Assembly (NCBI GenBank): GCA_016794505.1
Contig: JAEUJZ010000131.1
Span: forward strand, 124,001-188,000
DNA: 64,000 bases
DNA from: Myxococcales bacterium
GTDB taxonomy: Bacteria > Myxococcota_A > Polyangia > Palsa-1104 > JAEUJZ01
Direction of reading: 5' to 3'
Shown: piece by piece, positions 41,715-50,868 of the stretch
Layout: each line of letters opens with the position of its first letter
Position numbering within the stretch: the stretch's first letter is position 1
Notes under the pieces: generated by a model
What the model saw: only the letters and a program-made list of their open reading frames with translations
Told to the model about the DNA's origin: nothing
Database searches by the model: none
Program-made: the position numbers and the translations under genes

Positions 41715-42359
41715 ATGAGCACGAGCCCCACATTCGAGGTGCTGTACTTCCCCATCCACGGTCGCGCCGAGCAGATTCGTCTGCTTCTGCACTACACCGG
41801 CACGACGTTTACCGATACGGCGGTCACCGACTGGCCGGCGCTCAAGGGCAAGACGCCGCTTGGGCAGCTTCCGATCCTGATCGATCGCAGCGGGGGCAGC
41901 GAGTTTGTCATCCCGCAGAGCGCGGCGATCATGCGCCACTTGGCGCGGACGCTTGGCGCCTATGGCGAAAGCGAGCGCGAGCACGTGCTGGCCGATATCG
42001 TCGCCGAGACGGTGCAAGATGCCCGCGCCAAGTTCGTGCCGGTGGCGTTTGCCGCTCGCTTCAACCCGCCGGCCGACACCATCGAAAAGTACTGGTCTGA
42101 GGTTCTGCCGCACAACCTGCAGCTCTTGGAAAAGCTCTTGAGCCGCAGCACCAAGCCCGACGCTGGGTACTTCGCGGGGGCCAAGCCGACGTATGCCGAC
42201 ATCATGGTGTTCGATCTATTGGATGGTCACCTGGCGATGAAGCCGGCCAGCTTGGATGGGCATCCAGCGCTGAAGGCCTTCCACGCGCGCATCGCGGCGC
42301 TGCCGACGCTGGCCAGCTATCTTGCGACGCGCCGCCCGTCCGAGCTGAAGTCCAACTAG
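41715..42359 (+). CDS. glutathione S-transferase
   Basis: The 214-aa protein has the sigma/alpha-like N-terminal thioredoxin fold: EVLYFPIHGRAEQIRLLLHY with the catalytic Tyr, then LGQLPILID and a glutathione-binding PQSAAIMRHLA segment. The C-terminal half is the all-helical domain (KPTYADIMVFDLLDGHL). It conjugates glutathione to electrophiles; it is not a zeta-class maleylacetoacetate isomerase by its N-terminal motif. AAGGAGAG precedes the ATG at 41715. A (CTTCCG)7 repeat starts two bases after its stop. Confidence 0.9.
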   Translation: MSTSPTFEVLYFPIHGRAEQIRLLLHYTGTTFTDTAVTDWPALKGKTPLGQLPILIDRSGGSEFVIPQSAAIMRHLARTLGAYGESEREHVLADIVAETVQDARAKFVPVAFAARFNPPADTIEKYWSEVLPHNLQLLEKLLSRSTKPDAGYFAGAKPTYADIMVFDLLDGHLAMKPASLDGHPALKAFHARIAALPTLASYLATRRPSELKSN

Positions 42360-42360
42360 C

Positions 42361-42402
42361 CTTCCGCTTCCGCTTCCGCTTCCGCTTCCGCTTCCGCTTC
42401 CG
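42361..42402. repeat. (CTTCCG)7 simple repeat
   Basis: Seven perfect copies of CTTCCG start just after the glutathione transferase stop and end about 90 bases before the start of the CtlX-like gene. Such hexamers can expand or contract, changing promoter or leader spacing. Confidence 0.95.
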
Positions 42403-42491
42403 CGCGCTTCTGCCCATCGCCGCGCTCGGCCATCTGCAGACCACAGCCCCGCTTGTTCGGGCCGCGCTTCGTGGTATGGCAAGGCCCGCGC

Positions 42492-43469
42492 ATGCCGTCG
42501 TCGTCGTTGGACTCGTGTGAGCAGACCGCCTCGGCGGTGCTGATGGTCCGTCCGTGTCGCTTTGGCTGGAACGCCGAGACCGCGGTCAGCAACGCCTATC
42601 AAGCGCCCTCGCTGGCATCGGACGCGCAGGTGCAAGAGCGGGCCCTGCGCGAGTTTGAAGGTCTGCATCGGCTGCTGGTGCAGGCCGGCATCACGGTTCA
42701 TGTCTTTGACGATGTACCGACGCCGCATACGCCGGATGCGCTGTTTCCCAACAACTGGTTTTCCACGCACGCAGATGGGACGCTGGTGCTGTACCCGATG
42801 GCGACGAAAAGCCGCCGTGCCGAGCGCCGCCCGCACCTGCTTTGTGCGCTGCGCGAGCTGGGCTTTGCGCGCGTGATCGATCTGCGCCTTCACGAAGACC
42901 ACGGCCGGTTCTTAGAAGGCACGGGCAGCCTGGTTCTCGATCGGCGCAAGCGGGTGGCGTATGCCGCGCGTTCCGTGCGCACGCATCCCGATGTCGTCGC
43001 GGAGTTCGCGCGGGCGCAGGGCTATCGGCCGGTCGTCTTTTCGACGCAGACGCCGCAGGGGCAGCCGGTCTACCACACCAACGTGGTGATGGCGGTGGGC
43101 CGCACGCACGCCGTGGTCTGCCTGGATGCCATGTTCGACCCGGATGAGCGAGCGCAGGTGACGGCAGCGCTTCAGGAAAGCGGGCGCGAAGTCGTGGCCA
43201 TCTCGATCGCGCAGATGAATAACTTTGCCGGCAACCTGCTTGAGCTGCGCGGGCCGGACGGCGCAGCGATCTGGGTGATGTCGAGCCGCGCTCACGCTGC
43301 GCTCTTGCCCGAGCAAAGGGCGAGCTTGGCCCGCTCGGCCACGCTTCTGCACACACCCCTTGCCACCATCGAAGCGGTCGGTGGTGGCAGCGCTCGCTGC
43401 ATGCTGGCCGAGCTCTTTCTGCGCAGTCCCAGCGTGCCCAGCGTGCCTAGTCGTCCGACGAGTCGCTGA
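42492..43469 (+). CDS. ctlX: arginine-deiminase-related hydrolase, CtlX-like
   Basis: A 325-aa guanidino-group-modifying-fold protein. It shows FPNNWFSTHADGTLVLYPM, EGTGSLVLDR, VYHTNVVMAVG with the catalytic His, NFAGNLLEL and SARCMLAELF with the candidate nucleophile Cys, matching citrulline-utilising hydrolases of the CtlX group. Likely reaction: hydrolysis of a guanidino or ureido compound such as citrulline, in the cytoplasm. The track start TTG 42453 adds 13 residues outside the family; ATG 42492 is preferred. The last 23 bases overlap the end of the convergent TIM44-like gene. Confidence 0.85.
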   Translation: MPSSSLDSCEQTASAVLMVRPCRFGWNAETAVSNAYQAPSLASDAQVQERALREFEGLHRLLVQAGITVHVFDDVPTPHTPDALFPNNWFSTHADGTLVLYPMATKSRRAERRPHLLCALRELGFARVIDLRLHEDHGRFLEGTGSLVLDRRKRVAYAARSVRTHPDVVAEFARAQGYRPVVFSTQTPQGQPVYHTNVVMAVGRTHAVVCLDAMFDPDERAQVTAALQESGREVVAISIAQMNNFAGNLLELRGPDGAAIWVMSSRAHAALLPEQRASLARSATLLHTPLATIEAVGGGSARCMLAELFLRSPSVPSVPSRPTSR

Positions 43470-45183
43470 TCGCGCCGAGTGCTGCACCGGCCACGATGGC
43501 GCCGATGGCCAAGCCGGTCTCAAGCTTGCTCGGTGGCTCGTCCTCGAAGTCGTCGTCGTCGGATTCTGGCTCGGATGGCACCTCGCCTTTGTGCACCGCG
43601 TGCAGAGCCCAGTCCTGCTTGCCGCCGCTGAGCTTGGTGCCGCAGTACGTGCAGGTGACGGCATCGGACGTCGTCAGCTGTCCACCACACTGCGGGCAGT
43701 CCAGCGAGCACAGACCGCGCTTGAACTTGGCGTGCTGCGGCGCATCAGCAGCGCGCGACAGCTCAAACTCGTGGACATCGAACGCCGGCTCGGCTCCGTC
43801 AACCGAGGCGCTCCAGCGGATCTCGACGATGGCGCGGTCGTGCTTGCGCTTTTCGTGATCTTCGACGGGATCCAGCGACTTGAGCTCGGCGCTGCCCACC
43901 GCGACATCGCGCAGCTTGGCGGGCTGCAGCATGAGCGCCGCGGCGACCGTGGCATCCGCGGGATCTTTCATGCAGAAGCGCGCGAGCTTCTCGGGCTTGC
44001 CGCTGCTGCGCGCCTCGATCCACTTCCAGAAAATGACCGATGCCCGATCTTCGAGCTCTTGCCGGCTGATCGTCGCGTCGCGCCCGCGAAGCTCGGCCAA
44101 GCCGGGTAGCTCGTCGAGCGCGGCGCCGGGACGCCACTCTTCGGGCTGCGTGATCTCGGCCAGCACCCAGTCGTGCTCGCCCGAGTTGACCAGCGCCTGG
44201 CAGTAGTCGCACTTGACGACGTCGCCGGTCGGAAGCTGCGCGCCGCAGCTTGGACACTGACCTTCCAAGGCCGGCACGCCCTTTTTGGACTTCTTGCCGC
44301 GGCGACGAATGAACGACCAGACTTCGTGATACTGCTCTTTTTTCTGGCTGCGCAGCGTGCGCTGCACCTTGTCGTCAGGTGTGCCGAGCTGCACGTTGGT
44401 GTCGCGGGCCTCGCCGACGATGCGCACGTGGATGGTGTCCCAAAGCTCGTCGGCTTCGGCGGCCAGGATGTCGGCCGAGACGACGCGCCAGTCGCTCATC
44501 ACGTTGCGCAGACCGTCGGCCTTAAGCAGGCCGAGCTGGGTGTTAAAGCGCGTGAACACGCCGTCCGAGATCATGCGCCGCGTCGGTCCCATGTGACCGC
44601 CCAGCCAGGCCTCGTTGACCTTGGCGACGACGGTCTTGGTGCGCTCGACAAAGGCCTGCGGGTCGAAGGCTTCGTCGCGGCCTTTCAGCGCGGAAATGCC
44701 GTCCTGAGCCAGCTTGGAATCGACGTCGATCGTGGCGCGCTCGACGGGGCCTGAGCTCTTTCTGCCGCGCAAGTACAGCCAGAGCAGCACGCCGACGATC
44801 AGGATCAGCACCACCCAGGTAAAGCCGTTACAGCCCGCTCGCGGCGACGAGGGGCCTGATGAAGGCACGTACACCGTCGTCGAGCTGCCACCATAGCCCG
44901 ACGAGCCCGAATATGAGGATGACGACGAGCGGGACGACGACGATCCCGACGACGATCCCGACGAATACGATCGCGAGCTACCCGATGAGCTAGACCCTGA
45001 ATAGCTGCGCGACGATCCCGAAGAAGACGAGCTGCGCGACGATCCCGAAGAAGACGAGCGATACGACTGCCCGCCGCCCGGCCGGGCCTCGACGTGTGTG
45101 CCGAGCGCCCAGGCAATCAAGGCCACCAGAACCGGAATCAGAAGGACTCGCCGCCCTCGCTGCGACAGCGCCGATTTCACCAT
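43447..45183 (-). CDS. TIM44-like domain protein with Ser-rich linker and zinc ribbons
   Basis: A 578-aa membrane protein. Order: a short hydrophobic signal-like segment (LLIPVLVALIAWALG), a ~70-residue Ser/Gly/Arg low-complexity tract, a transmembrane helix (FTWVVLILIVGVLLWLYLRG), a TIM44-like domain (VDVDSKLAQDGI to ~residue 300, with a DELWDTIHVRIVGEARD core), a first zinc ribbon (CPSCGAQLPTGDVVKCDYC), a second TIM44-like stretch, a second ribbon (CPQCGGQLTTSDAVTCTYC), an acidic tail and a final hydrophobic segment (LAIGAIVAGAALGAI). The family is often found in secreted or envelope proteins of unknown role. Tail overlaps the ctlX end by 23 bases. Confidence 0.75.
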   Translation of the reverse strand: MVKSALSQRGRRVLLIPVLVALIAWALGTHVEARPGGGQSYRSSSSGSSRSSSSSGSSRSYSGSSSSGSSRSYSSGSSSGSSSSRSSSSSYSGSSGYGGSSTTVYVPSSGPSSPRAGCNGFTWVVLILIVGVLLWLYLRGRKSSGPVERATIDVDSKLAQDGISALKGRDEAFDPQAFVERTKTVVAKVNEAWLGGHMGPTRRMISDGVFTRFNTQLGLLKADGLRNVMSDWRVVSADILAAEADELWDTIHVRIVGEARDTNVQLGTPDDKVQRTLRSQKKEQYHEVWSFIRRRGKKSKKGVPALEGQCPSCGAQLPTGDVVKCDYCQALVNSGEHDWVLAEITQPEEWRPGAALDELPGLAELRGRDATISRQELEDRASVIFWKWIEARSSGKPEKLARFCMKDPADATVAAALMLQPAKLRDVAVGSAELKSLDPVEDHEKRKHDRAIVEIRWSASVDGAEPAFDVHEFELSRAADAPQHAKFKRGLCSLDCPQCGGQLTTSDAVTCTYCGTKLSGGKQDWALHAVHKGEVPSEPESDDDDFEDEPPSKLETGLAIGAIVAGAALGAISDSSDD

Positions 45184-45334
45184 GGACCCATCCTATCGCA
45201 TCGCGGCGGGTCGCGATCAGGTGCCGCCGGCAAAGCGCAGGGCGTGGGCCCAACGCGGCAAGACCGCCAACAGCCTCCTAGATCGTCTACGTGCGCTCGT
45301 GGCCGGGTCCTTGCGGCTCTTCCGCACTGCCCTC

Positions 45335-45363
45335 TTGACACGGTGGGGGTGTCTGGGGAGACT
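45335..45363 (+). promoter_or_regulatory. putative sigma-70-like promoter
   Basis: TTGACA at 45335-45340 matches the -35 consensus exactly. A weaker -10 candidate (GAGACT, 45358-45363) lies 17 bases on, placing a start about 35 bases before the small basic gene. The -10 matches only three of six positions, so this is tentative. Confidence 0.4.
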
Positions 45364-45403
45364 GCTGCATCCTGCTAGCGTTCCTGGATATTCGGAGACA
45401 CAG

Positions 45404-45571
45404 ATGGCTTCCAACACCGCAGTTACCTCGCGAAGGCGCGTCCGCAACCACAAGAAGGCCGGTCGCGACCGCAAGCGCCAAGAATCCCGTCGCTCGACCC
45501 TCACGGCTGCAGAGCTCTTCGCGGCGCTGGGCGAGCCCGGCAAGCCCGCCCCCAAGACCAGCCAGAAGTAA
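45404..45571 (+). CDS. small basic protein
   Basis: A 55-aa protein starting at an ATG eight bases after GGAG. Nearly a third of the N-terminal half is Arg or Lys (SRRRVRNHKKAGRDRKRQESRR), followed by a short helix (LTAAELFAALG) and a Pro/Lys tail. The basic part looks like a nucleic-acid-binding segment; function unknown. Its stop lies where the in-frame signal peptide of the next gene begins, so translation of the two may be linked. Confidence 0.6.
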   Translation: MASNTAVTSRRRVRNHKKAGRDRKRQESRRSTLTAAELFAALGEPGKPAPKTSQK

Positions 45572-45659
45572 CCCCGCTGCCGCTCTCCTCGCGTTTCTAA
45601 GCCTCGCTTTCGCCCTCACTTCTAGCCTCCCTGCGCATGCCCAAAGCACGGGCATCGCG

Positions 45660-46526
45660 GTGGATCGCTTTGCCCCCGCCGCGGGGCCGCTGTCGTTTGC
45701 CCAGGTGGAAGGCGCGCCGGTTCCGGCGGCTGGCCAGCTTTGGTTTGCCGGCGGCGCTTCGTTTATCGGTCGCGCGCTGGTGCTGCGTCATCAGGCGACG
45801 CAGCAAGAGGTCGCGGTCCCGGTGCGCTATCGCCTGACCGTCGATGTCGGAGCCGAGCTGGGCATTTATCGTCAGCGTCTGTCCGTGGGCTTCGCGGCGC
45901 CAATCTCGATCTGGCAGGCCGGCGATCGGCTGCGCATCACGGGCACCAACATGCAAGACGCCCAAGGTGTGTCCGAGCCCCTGGGCTCGACCGGCATCGG
46001 CGATCTGCGCTTTCGCGCCAAGGCGCTGCTGACCCCGGTCGATCGCAAGGCGGGCCTGGCCCTGGTGCTGGAGTTCACGGCGCCAGGCGGCGGCCAGCGC
46101 GACTTCATCGCCACCTCGTCGTTCACCGTAAACCCGCGGCTGATCGGCTCATTCCGGCATCGCTTCTTGGCCCTGGGGGGTCAGCTGGGCGTGCGTTTCG
46201 CATCGCAGCGAGCGCTGTACCAAGACCTTCTGCACAACCAGCTTGAGTGGGGGGCGGCGCTGGCCGGCAAGCTGCCGGTGCGACGGATCGGTCTTGCGCT
46301 GGTGGCCGAAGCCGCCGGACAGCTGAACATGGTCAGCGAGAGCCCCGTACAAGGCACCGAGCTTCGCGGCATCGTGCGCCTGGGCTTTTTGCGCAGCGCC
46401 ATCGATCTGGGTGGCAGCGCTGGCTTTGGCGAGCTGGCCCCGGCTTTCCGCGGCTTCGTCGTGGTACGCGGTCACCTGCCCGATCCCAAGGCCACGTCCT
46501 GTCCCGCCGAAGCGCTGACGTTCTAG
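45660..46526 (+). CDS. outer-membrane barrel-like protein, start unresolved
   Basis: From GTG 45660 the product is 288 aa and looks like an outer-membrane barrel (repeated amphipathic strands such as LALVLEFTAP, GQLGVRFASQ, GIVRLGFLRS). However, the same frame upstream (45570-45650) encodes AAALLAFLSLAFALTSS... LPAHAQSTG, an obvious signal peptide that must belong to this protein. No ATG, GTG or TTG occurs in frame before it. A CTG at 45507 or translational restart/frameshift from the small basic gene is possible, or a base-level sequence error. The listed start therefore marks the first usual codon, not the likely real start. Confidence 0.6.
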   Translation: MDRFAPAAGPLSFAQVEGAPVPAAGQLWFAGGASFIGRALVLRHQATQQEVAVPVRYRLTVDVGAELGIYRQRLSVGFAAPISIWQAGDRLRITGTNMQDAQGVSEPLGSTGIGDLRFRAKALLTPVDRKAGLALVLEFTAPGGGQRDFIATSSFTVNPRLIGSFRHRFLALGGQLGVRFASQRALYQDLLHNQLEWGAALAGKLPVRRIGLALVAEAAGQLNMVSESPVQGTELRGIVRLGFLRSAIDLGGSAGFGELAPAFRGFVVVRGHLPDPKATSCPAEALTF

Positions 46527-46571
46527 CGATTCTGCCTCGGTGCGACGACGCGCGCGGGGCCGCGATGCTGG

Positions 46572-47654
46572 TTACTTCTTGCGCGTGCGATAGGCATAGC
46601 TTGCGCCCAGGTACACGGTGTGGCGCTGATAGCTTCCCATCGCATCCAGGCTGGACCGCTCGCCGGGCAGGCTGAAATAGCCGGTGTAGCGCAGCACCAG
46701 ACCAAAGCCGCGCGGCAGCGGGCGCTCGATGTCGATCAGGCCCAGGCTGCGGTTGTCGTCATCGATGTTGCTGACGGGGACATACAGGCCGGGGGCGCCC
46801 TGCAAAAGGTTCAGCTGCGCTTTGCCCGTGACATACAAGTCGCCCGGCAGGCGGACGCCCAGCTTGGCCAAGACAAGGTGGCGCTGGTAGCTCTCTCCGT
46901 TGGTGTTGGACAGCGCAAGCTGGACCATATAGCCGGCCTGCAAGAGCGCCGGTCCCTGCCAGGTCAAGCTGCCGCCGGTCTGAATGAACAGATCGGTGCG
47001 GCCGAACATATAGCCGCGGTAATCGGCGCGCAGGTGCAACGACAGATCGAAGTCGTGGCCTAGCTCGGGATCTCCGGCGTGCAAAAGGGCGCTGAGTCGC
47101 GCGGCGGCCGATGGCGCGACAAACGTAAACGCCGCATCGGGCTTAAACGCGAAGTACTGCATGCCAAGATCCAGCCCGCCATCGATGCGATGCTGCGGCG
47201 CCGACGGCATTTCGCGCACACCCGCCAAGCGGACGCTCACCGAAAGCGAGCGAAAGTCGCGACTTTCGATCAGGCTGGCCGGGGCTTGAAAGGCATCGTA
47301 GTAATCGGCAACGCCTGACAGCCGCAGCCGCCCGTCGGACACAAGCTGCACGCCGTGCTCATAGCTGCCCAAGATCACGCCGACGTTTTGGTCTTGCAGC
47401 GTCGGCAGCAGAAACACCTTGCCGCCAATTTGAAGCTGGGCGCGCAGTCGCTGTCGTCCGCCGGCATAGCCAAGCTGTGTTCCCATGGTGCCGCGCAGAA
47501 GCGGTCCGCCGCGCACGCTGGTGTCGGTGCCAGGGCTGACGCGGTTGGCGTTGCTGTCGTATTCGACCCCGGCGTCGGCGTTGACCCCAGCGACAAGCGA
47601 CGAGGGCACCGCCGCAGCGACCAGCCAGGCCAGCGATGCAGACAGCAGCGACAT
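46572..47654 (-). CDS. outer-membrane beta-barrel protein
   Basis: A 360-aa protein with a signal peptide (LLSASLAWLVAAAVPSSLVAG) and many alternating strands with aromatic girdle residues (LQIGGKVFLLP, LDLGMQYFAFKP, LRADYRGYMFGRTD, VYLGASYAYRTRKK). It ends in a basic tail. Its N-terminal domain carries YDSNANRV, as in barrels called 'TIGR03016-like', but I cannot name a family. It is convergent with the previous barrel gene. The ATG at 47654 is chosen over a TTG at 47666. Confidence 0.7.
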   Translation of the reverse strand: MSLLSASLAWLVAAAVPSSLVAGVNADAGVEYDSNANRVSPGTDTSVRGGPLLRGTMGTQLGYAGGRQRLRAQLQIGGKVFLLPTLQDQNVGVILGSYEHGVQLVSDGRLRLSGVADYYDAFQAPASLIESRDFRSLSVSVRLAGVREMPSAPQHRIDGGLDLGMQYFAFKPDAAFTFVAPSAAARLSALLHAGDPELGHDFDLSLHLRADYRGYMFGRTDLFIQTGGSLTWQGPALLQAGYMVQLALSNTNGESYQRHLVLAKLGVRLPGDLYVTGKAQLNLLQGAPGLYVPVSNIDDDNRSLGLIDIERPLPRGFGLVLRYTGYFSLPGERSSLDAMGSYQRHTVYLGASYAYRTRKK

Positions 47655-47709
47655 GAGCTGCGCCAAGATAGCGCAAGCCTCGGGAGAGATGTGCTAGGGA
47701 TGAGGCGTT

Positions 47710-50205
47710 ATGGTCCGAATGTCGGTGGTGACGCGTGCGGCGCTGCGACGACTTGAAACAGAGCGTATCGAGCGCGTGCGCTGTGTGCTGCTTGGGGTGT
47801 GCCTGGTGCTCGCCGCCTGCGCTTCGCCTGCCGCGGGCCCGCAAGTCCCCGACGAGCGCTGCCTGTTGCGCGTGTGGTTTCGTCCCGAGCGGGCGCTGCT
47901 GCGGCCCGATCTGACGGATCGCAAGCGCCTGCCGCGTCCGCTCACGCGCGAGCAGGTCGAACAGGCGCAGGTGATCGGCAGCTGGAATGGTTTTGCTCGT
48001 CCCGGCCTGCCGCTGCTGGACGAGCGCATCGGCAAAGAGGGCGAGCGCTGGCAGACCGTCTCGCTGCCTCTGCCGCCGGGGACGTATGACTATGGCATCG
48101 TGATCGGCGACTTCATCGTGCCAGACGACGTAGCTCCGCAGGGGGCGTTTGGTCCCGACCCACGCTATCGCGACAGCGGACCGTTTGAGGTCGAGTGGAC
48201 GCGCACGACGATCCCGGACTGCGGCGCCGCGACGCTGCGCTTTGTTGATGTGCAGAGCGCACGCGATGGCCGGCTGCGCGGCGAGGCGCTGTTTCAGCCC
48301 GGCCGCGACGGAAAAGACGGGCTGCTATCGCCAACACAGCTTGCGGCCAGCCTAAGCCAGGCGGGTGTTCCGCTTTCGCCGCCGACGCTGCAGCTTGCCC
48401 CCGATTCCCAGGGCGGTCAGCGCATCACGCTGGAAGGAAGCGGCCTTGCCCCTGGCAAGTACACGCTGACGCTGCGCGTGCTGCGCGAAGGCGGCGATTC
48501 GCGCCCGCCGCTTTCGGCCAGTGCGTCGGCCTTTATCGAGCCGCCGCAGCCGGGCCGACCGACCGAGCTTGCCGCGGCGCCGCCGCTTGGCGATGGCGTC
48601 GTCTATCACGTCGTTCTCGACCGCTTCTTGGGCGACGATGGGGCGCTTCTGCCTCCGCCGACCCCTGGTCGGCGAGCGGGAGGCACCCTGCGTGGGCTGC
48701 TGCGCGCCGTCGAGGCCGGGTATTTCGCGCGACTAGGCATTACTACGCTATGGCTGTCGCCGCTTTACGAAAATCCACCTGGCCTGTTCACCGGACGCGA
48801 CGGCAAGCAGTACGAGGCCTATCACGGGTACTGGCCGATGGGACCGCGCTCGGTCGAGCCGCGCCTGGGGGGGACGCAGGCCCTGCGCGAGCTTTTGGCG
48901 GCGTCACACGCCCGCGGGCTGCGCGTGATCTTCGACGCGGTGCCCAACCACGTGTTTTCAGAGCATCCGGCGTATCAGCTGCACTCGCGTCGCCGCCTGC
49001 ACATCGCCAGCCTGCCGCCGCAACAGGCCGAGGCCGCAAGCTGGTTTTCCGACGGCAATACCGCCTGCATCTGCGGCAGTCCGGGCTGCGGCTGGGGCGA
49101 GCGCATCGAAGACTGCTGGTTCGATCGCTATCTGCCCGACGTGAACTGGCGACATCCCGAGGCGCAGCAGGCGGGCGTCGACGATCTTTTATGGTGGCTG
49201 GATGCCTTCGACCTCGACGGTATGCGCATCGATGCGGTGCCGATGATGCCCCGGCCAGCGACCCGTCGCATGGTGCGGGCCGCGCGTGAGCAGCGCCTGC
49301 GCAAGGGGCTGGATCTGCTGCTGCTTGGCGAGAACTACACCGGTCCGGGCTCCGATGGACGGCGCAGCATCCGCAGCTTCCTGGGGCGCTCGTATGACGG
49401 CTTGGACAGCGCCTTTGATTTTCCGCTGATGTGGGCGATGCGGGCGGCGCTGGCGCAAGAAAAGCTGGGCCTGCACGAGCTAGAGACCGAGATCGCGGCG
49501 AGCCAAGCGGCCTGGCACGGCTCGGGTGCGGCGATGGGGCTGATCCTCGACAACCACGACACGCCACGCTTTTTGTCGGAAGCCGCGGGAAATGCCGGCA
49601 ACGATCCGTGGAACGATCCACCACCGCAGCCCACCGATGCGGCGCCGTATCGCAAGCTGGGGCTGGGTCTGACGCTGCTTTACACGCTGCCCGGCCTGCC
49701 GGTGATCTATTACGGCGACGAGATTGGTCTGGCCGGGGCCAACGATCCCGACTCGCGGCGCGTCCTGCCGAAGGTGCCGGTTGATGTCTCACCGACGGGG
49801 CCCGCGGGTCCTTTGGACAGTGCTCTTTTGCCGCCGCAGGTCGCGCTGCTTTCGCTGGTGGAACGTCTGGCGGCGCTGCGGCGCTGCTTGCCGCAGCTTC
49901 GCTCGGGCCCGCGGACCTCGCTGTTTGCCGAGGCCGAGATCAGCGTCGCGGTTCACCAGTCAGCCGCGAATTCAGACGACGCAGCCGCGGTGCTGGCGGT
50001 GCTGTCGCGGGCCGCCCACGACAAGCGCATCTTTGTGCCGCAGGGCGCGACGATACGCCTGCCGAAAGGCCGCTATCGCGACGCGCTATCTGGCGACGAG
50101 CTTGTCGTGTCCGATACCGCGGGCGAGTCCGCGACGTTTTCGCTGACCGCGCGGGCTCTGCGCTCTGCGCTGTATCTGCCCCAGGGGCATCGCTGCCTGC
50201 CGTGA
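47710..50205 (+). CDS. GH13 alpha-amylase-family lipoprotein
   Basis: The 831-aa protein has a lipobox signal (CVLLGVCLVLAAC), an N-terminal ~270-residue region with two beta-sandwich domains (one carrying QVIGSWNGF, like carbohydrate-binding module 48), then a GH13 catalytic barrel: DAVPNH (~409), GMRIDAV with nucleophile Asp (~507), LGENY with acid/base Glu (~541) and DNHDTPR with the transition-state Asp (~619). It should cleave or transfer alpha-1,4-glucans at the cell surface or periplasm. The VNWRHPEAQ segment and CICGSPGCGW insertion are also present; the latter adds four Cys that are unusual for the family. Confidence 0.9.
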   Translation: MVRMSVVTRAALRRLETERIERVRCVLLGVCLVLAACASPAAGPQVPDERCLLRVWFRPERALLRPDLTDRKRLPRPLTREQVEQAQVIGSWNGFARPGLPLLDERIGKEGERWQTVSLPLPPGTYDYGIVIGDFIVPDDVAPQGAFGPDPRYRDSGPFEVEWTRTTIPDCGAATLRFVDVQSARDGRLRGEALFQPGRDGKDGLLSPTQLAASLSQAGVPLSPPTLQLAPDSQGGQRITLEGSGLAPGKYTLTLRVLREGGDSRPPLSASASAFIEPPQPGRPTELAAAPPLGDGVVYHVVLDRFLGDDGALLPPPTPGRRAGGTLRGLLRAVEAGYFARLGITTLWLSPLYENPPGLFTGRDGKQYEAYHGYWPMGPRSVEPRLGGTQALRELLAASHARGLRVIFDAVPNHVFSEHPAYQLHSRRRLHIASLPPQQAEAASWFSDGNTACICGSPGCGWGERIEDCWFDRYLPDVNWRHPEAQQAGVDDLLWWLDAFDLDGMRIDAVPMMPRPATRRMVRAAREQRLRKGLDLLLLGENYTGPGSDGRRSIRSFLGRSYDGLDSAFDFPLMWAMRAALAQEKLGLHELETEIAASQAAWHGSGAAMGLILDNHDTPRFLSEAAGNAGNDPWNDPPPQPTDAAPYRKLGLGLTLLYTLPGLPVIYYGDEIGLAGANDPDSRRVLPKVPVDVSPTGPAGPLDSALLPPQVALLSLVERLAALRRCLPQLRSGPRTSLFAEAEISVAVHQSAANSDDAAAVLAVLSRAAHDKRIFVPQGATIRLPKGRYRDALSGDELVVSDTAGESATFSLTARALRSALYLPQGHRCLP

Positions 50206-50283
50206 ACAGATGCACGGCTCTGACTGCGACAACGGATTGACGGAGCCCGCGAAAAAGCGCCAGATCGCGACGAGGAGGTCACG

Positions 50284-50784
50284 ATGAAGCGAACGGCATA
50301 CTCGAAGCATCTGCGAACCTGGGTGATCGCGCTGGGCATCTGCATCGGCGGCTCGCCCGTGCTTGGCCAGGCCCATGAGCAAGAAGAGGTGATCGCGGAG
50401 TCGGCGGTACCCAAGCCCGTGCTGGCCGCGGTCAAAAAGAAGTATCCGGGCGGCAGCGTGCTCAAGTACGAGCGCGAGGTCGAAGCCGGAAAGACCGTGT
50501 ACGAAGCCAAGCTGAAGTGGGGCGAGCGCCAGATCGACGCCAAGTACACGCCCGAGGGCGTCCTCGTCGAAGAAGAGGAGATCCTGCGCGAAGCCGATCT
50601 GCCGCCTGCGGTGCGCGCGGCCTTCGCCAAGTCTGCGCACGGCAAGGCCGCGATTGAGCAGATCGAGCGAGTCACCAAAGCTGGCCAAAACACGCCGCCG
50701 ATCTATGAGATCGAAGTGCGGATCGATGGAAAAAAGATCGAGCTTCTGTACGACGCGAGCGGCGCGTTTTTGGGGCAGGAATAG
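50284..50784 (+). CDS. secreted PepSY-like protein
   Basis: A 166-aa protein with a signal peptide (TWVIALGICIGGSPVLGQA) and two copies of a PepSY-like pattern (VPKPVLAAVKKKYPGGSVLKYERE and YEIEVRIDGKKIELLYDASGAFLG). Such domains usually inhibit or regulate secreted proteases or bind partner proteins. No protease is adjacent. GAGGAGGTC precedes the ATG. Confidence 0.7.
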   Translation: MKRTAYSKHLRTWVIALGICIGGSPVLGQAHEQEEVIAESAVPKPVLAAVKKKYPGGSVLKYEREVEAGKTVYEAKLKWGERQIDAKYTPEGVLVEEEEILREADLPPAVRAAFAKSAHGKAAIEQIERVTKAGQNTPPIYEIEVRIDGKKIELLYDASGAFLGQE

Positions 50785-50868
50785 CCGGCTGTTCATGTGC
50801 TGCGGACCGGCGTCAGCGATGACACGGTCGAACATCGCGAGGGCCAGCAAAAGGACCCGGTCCGCGGC

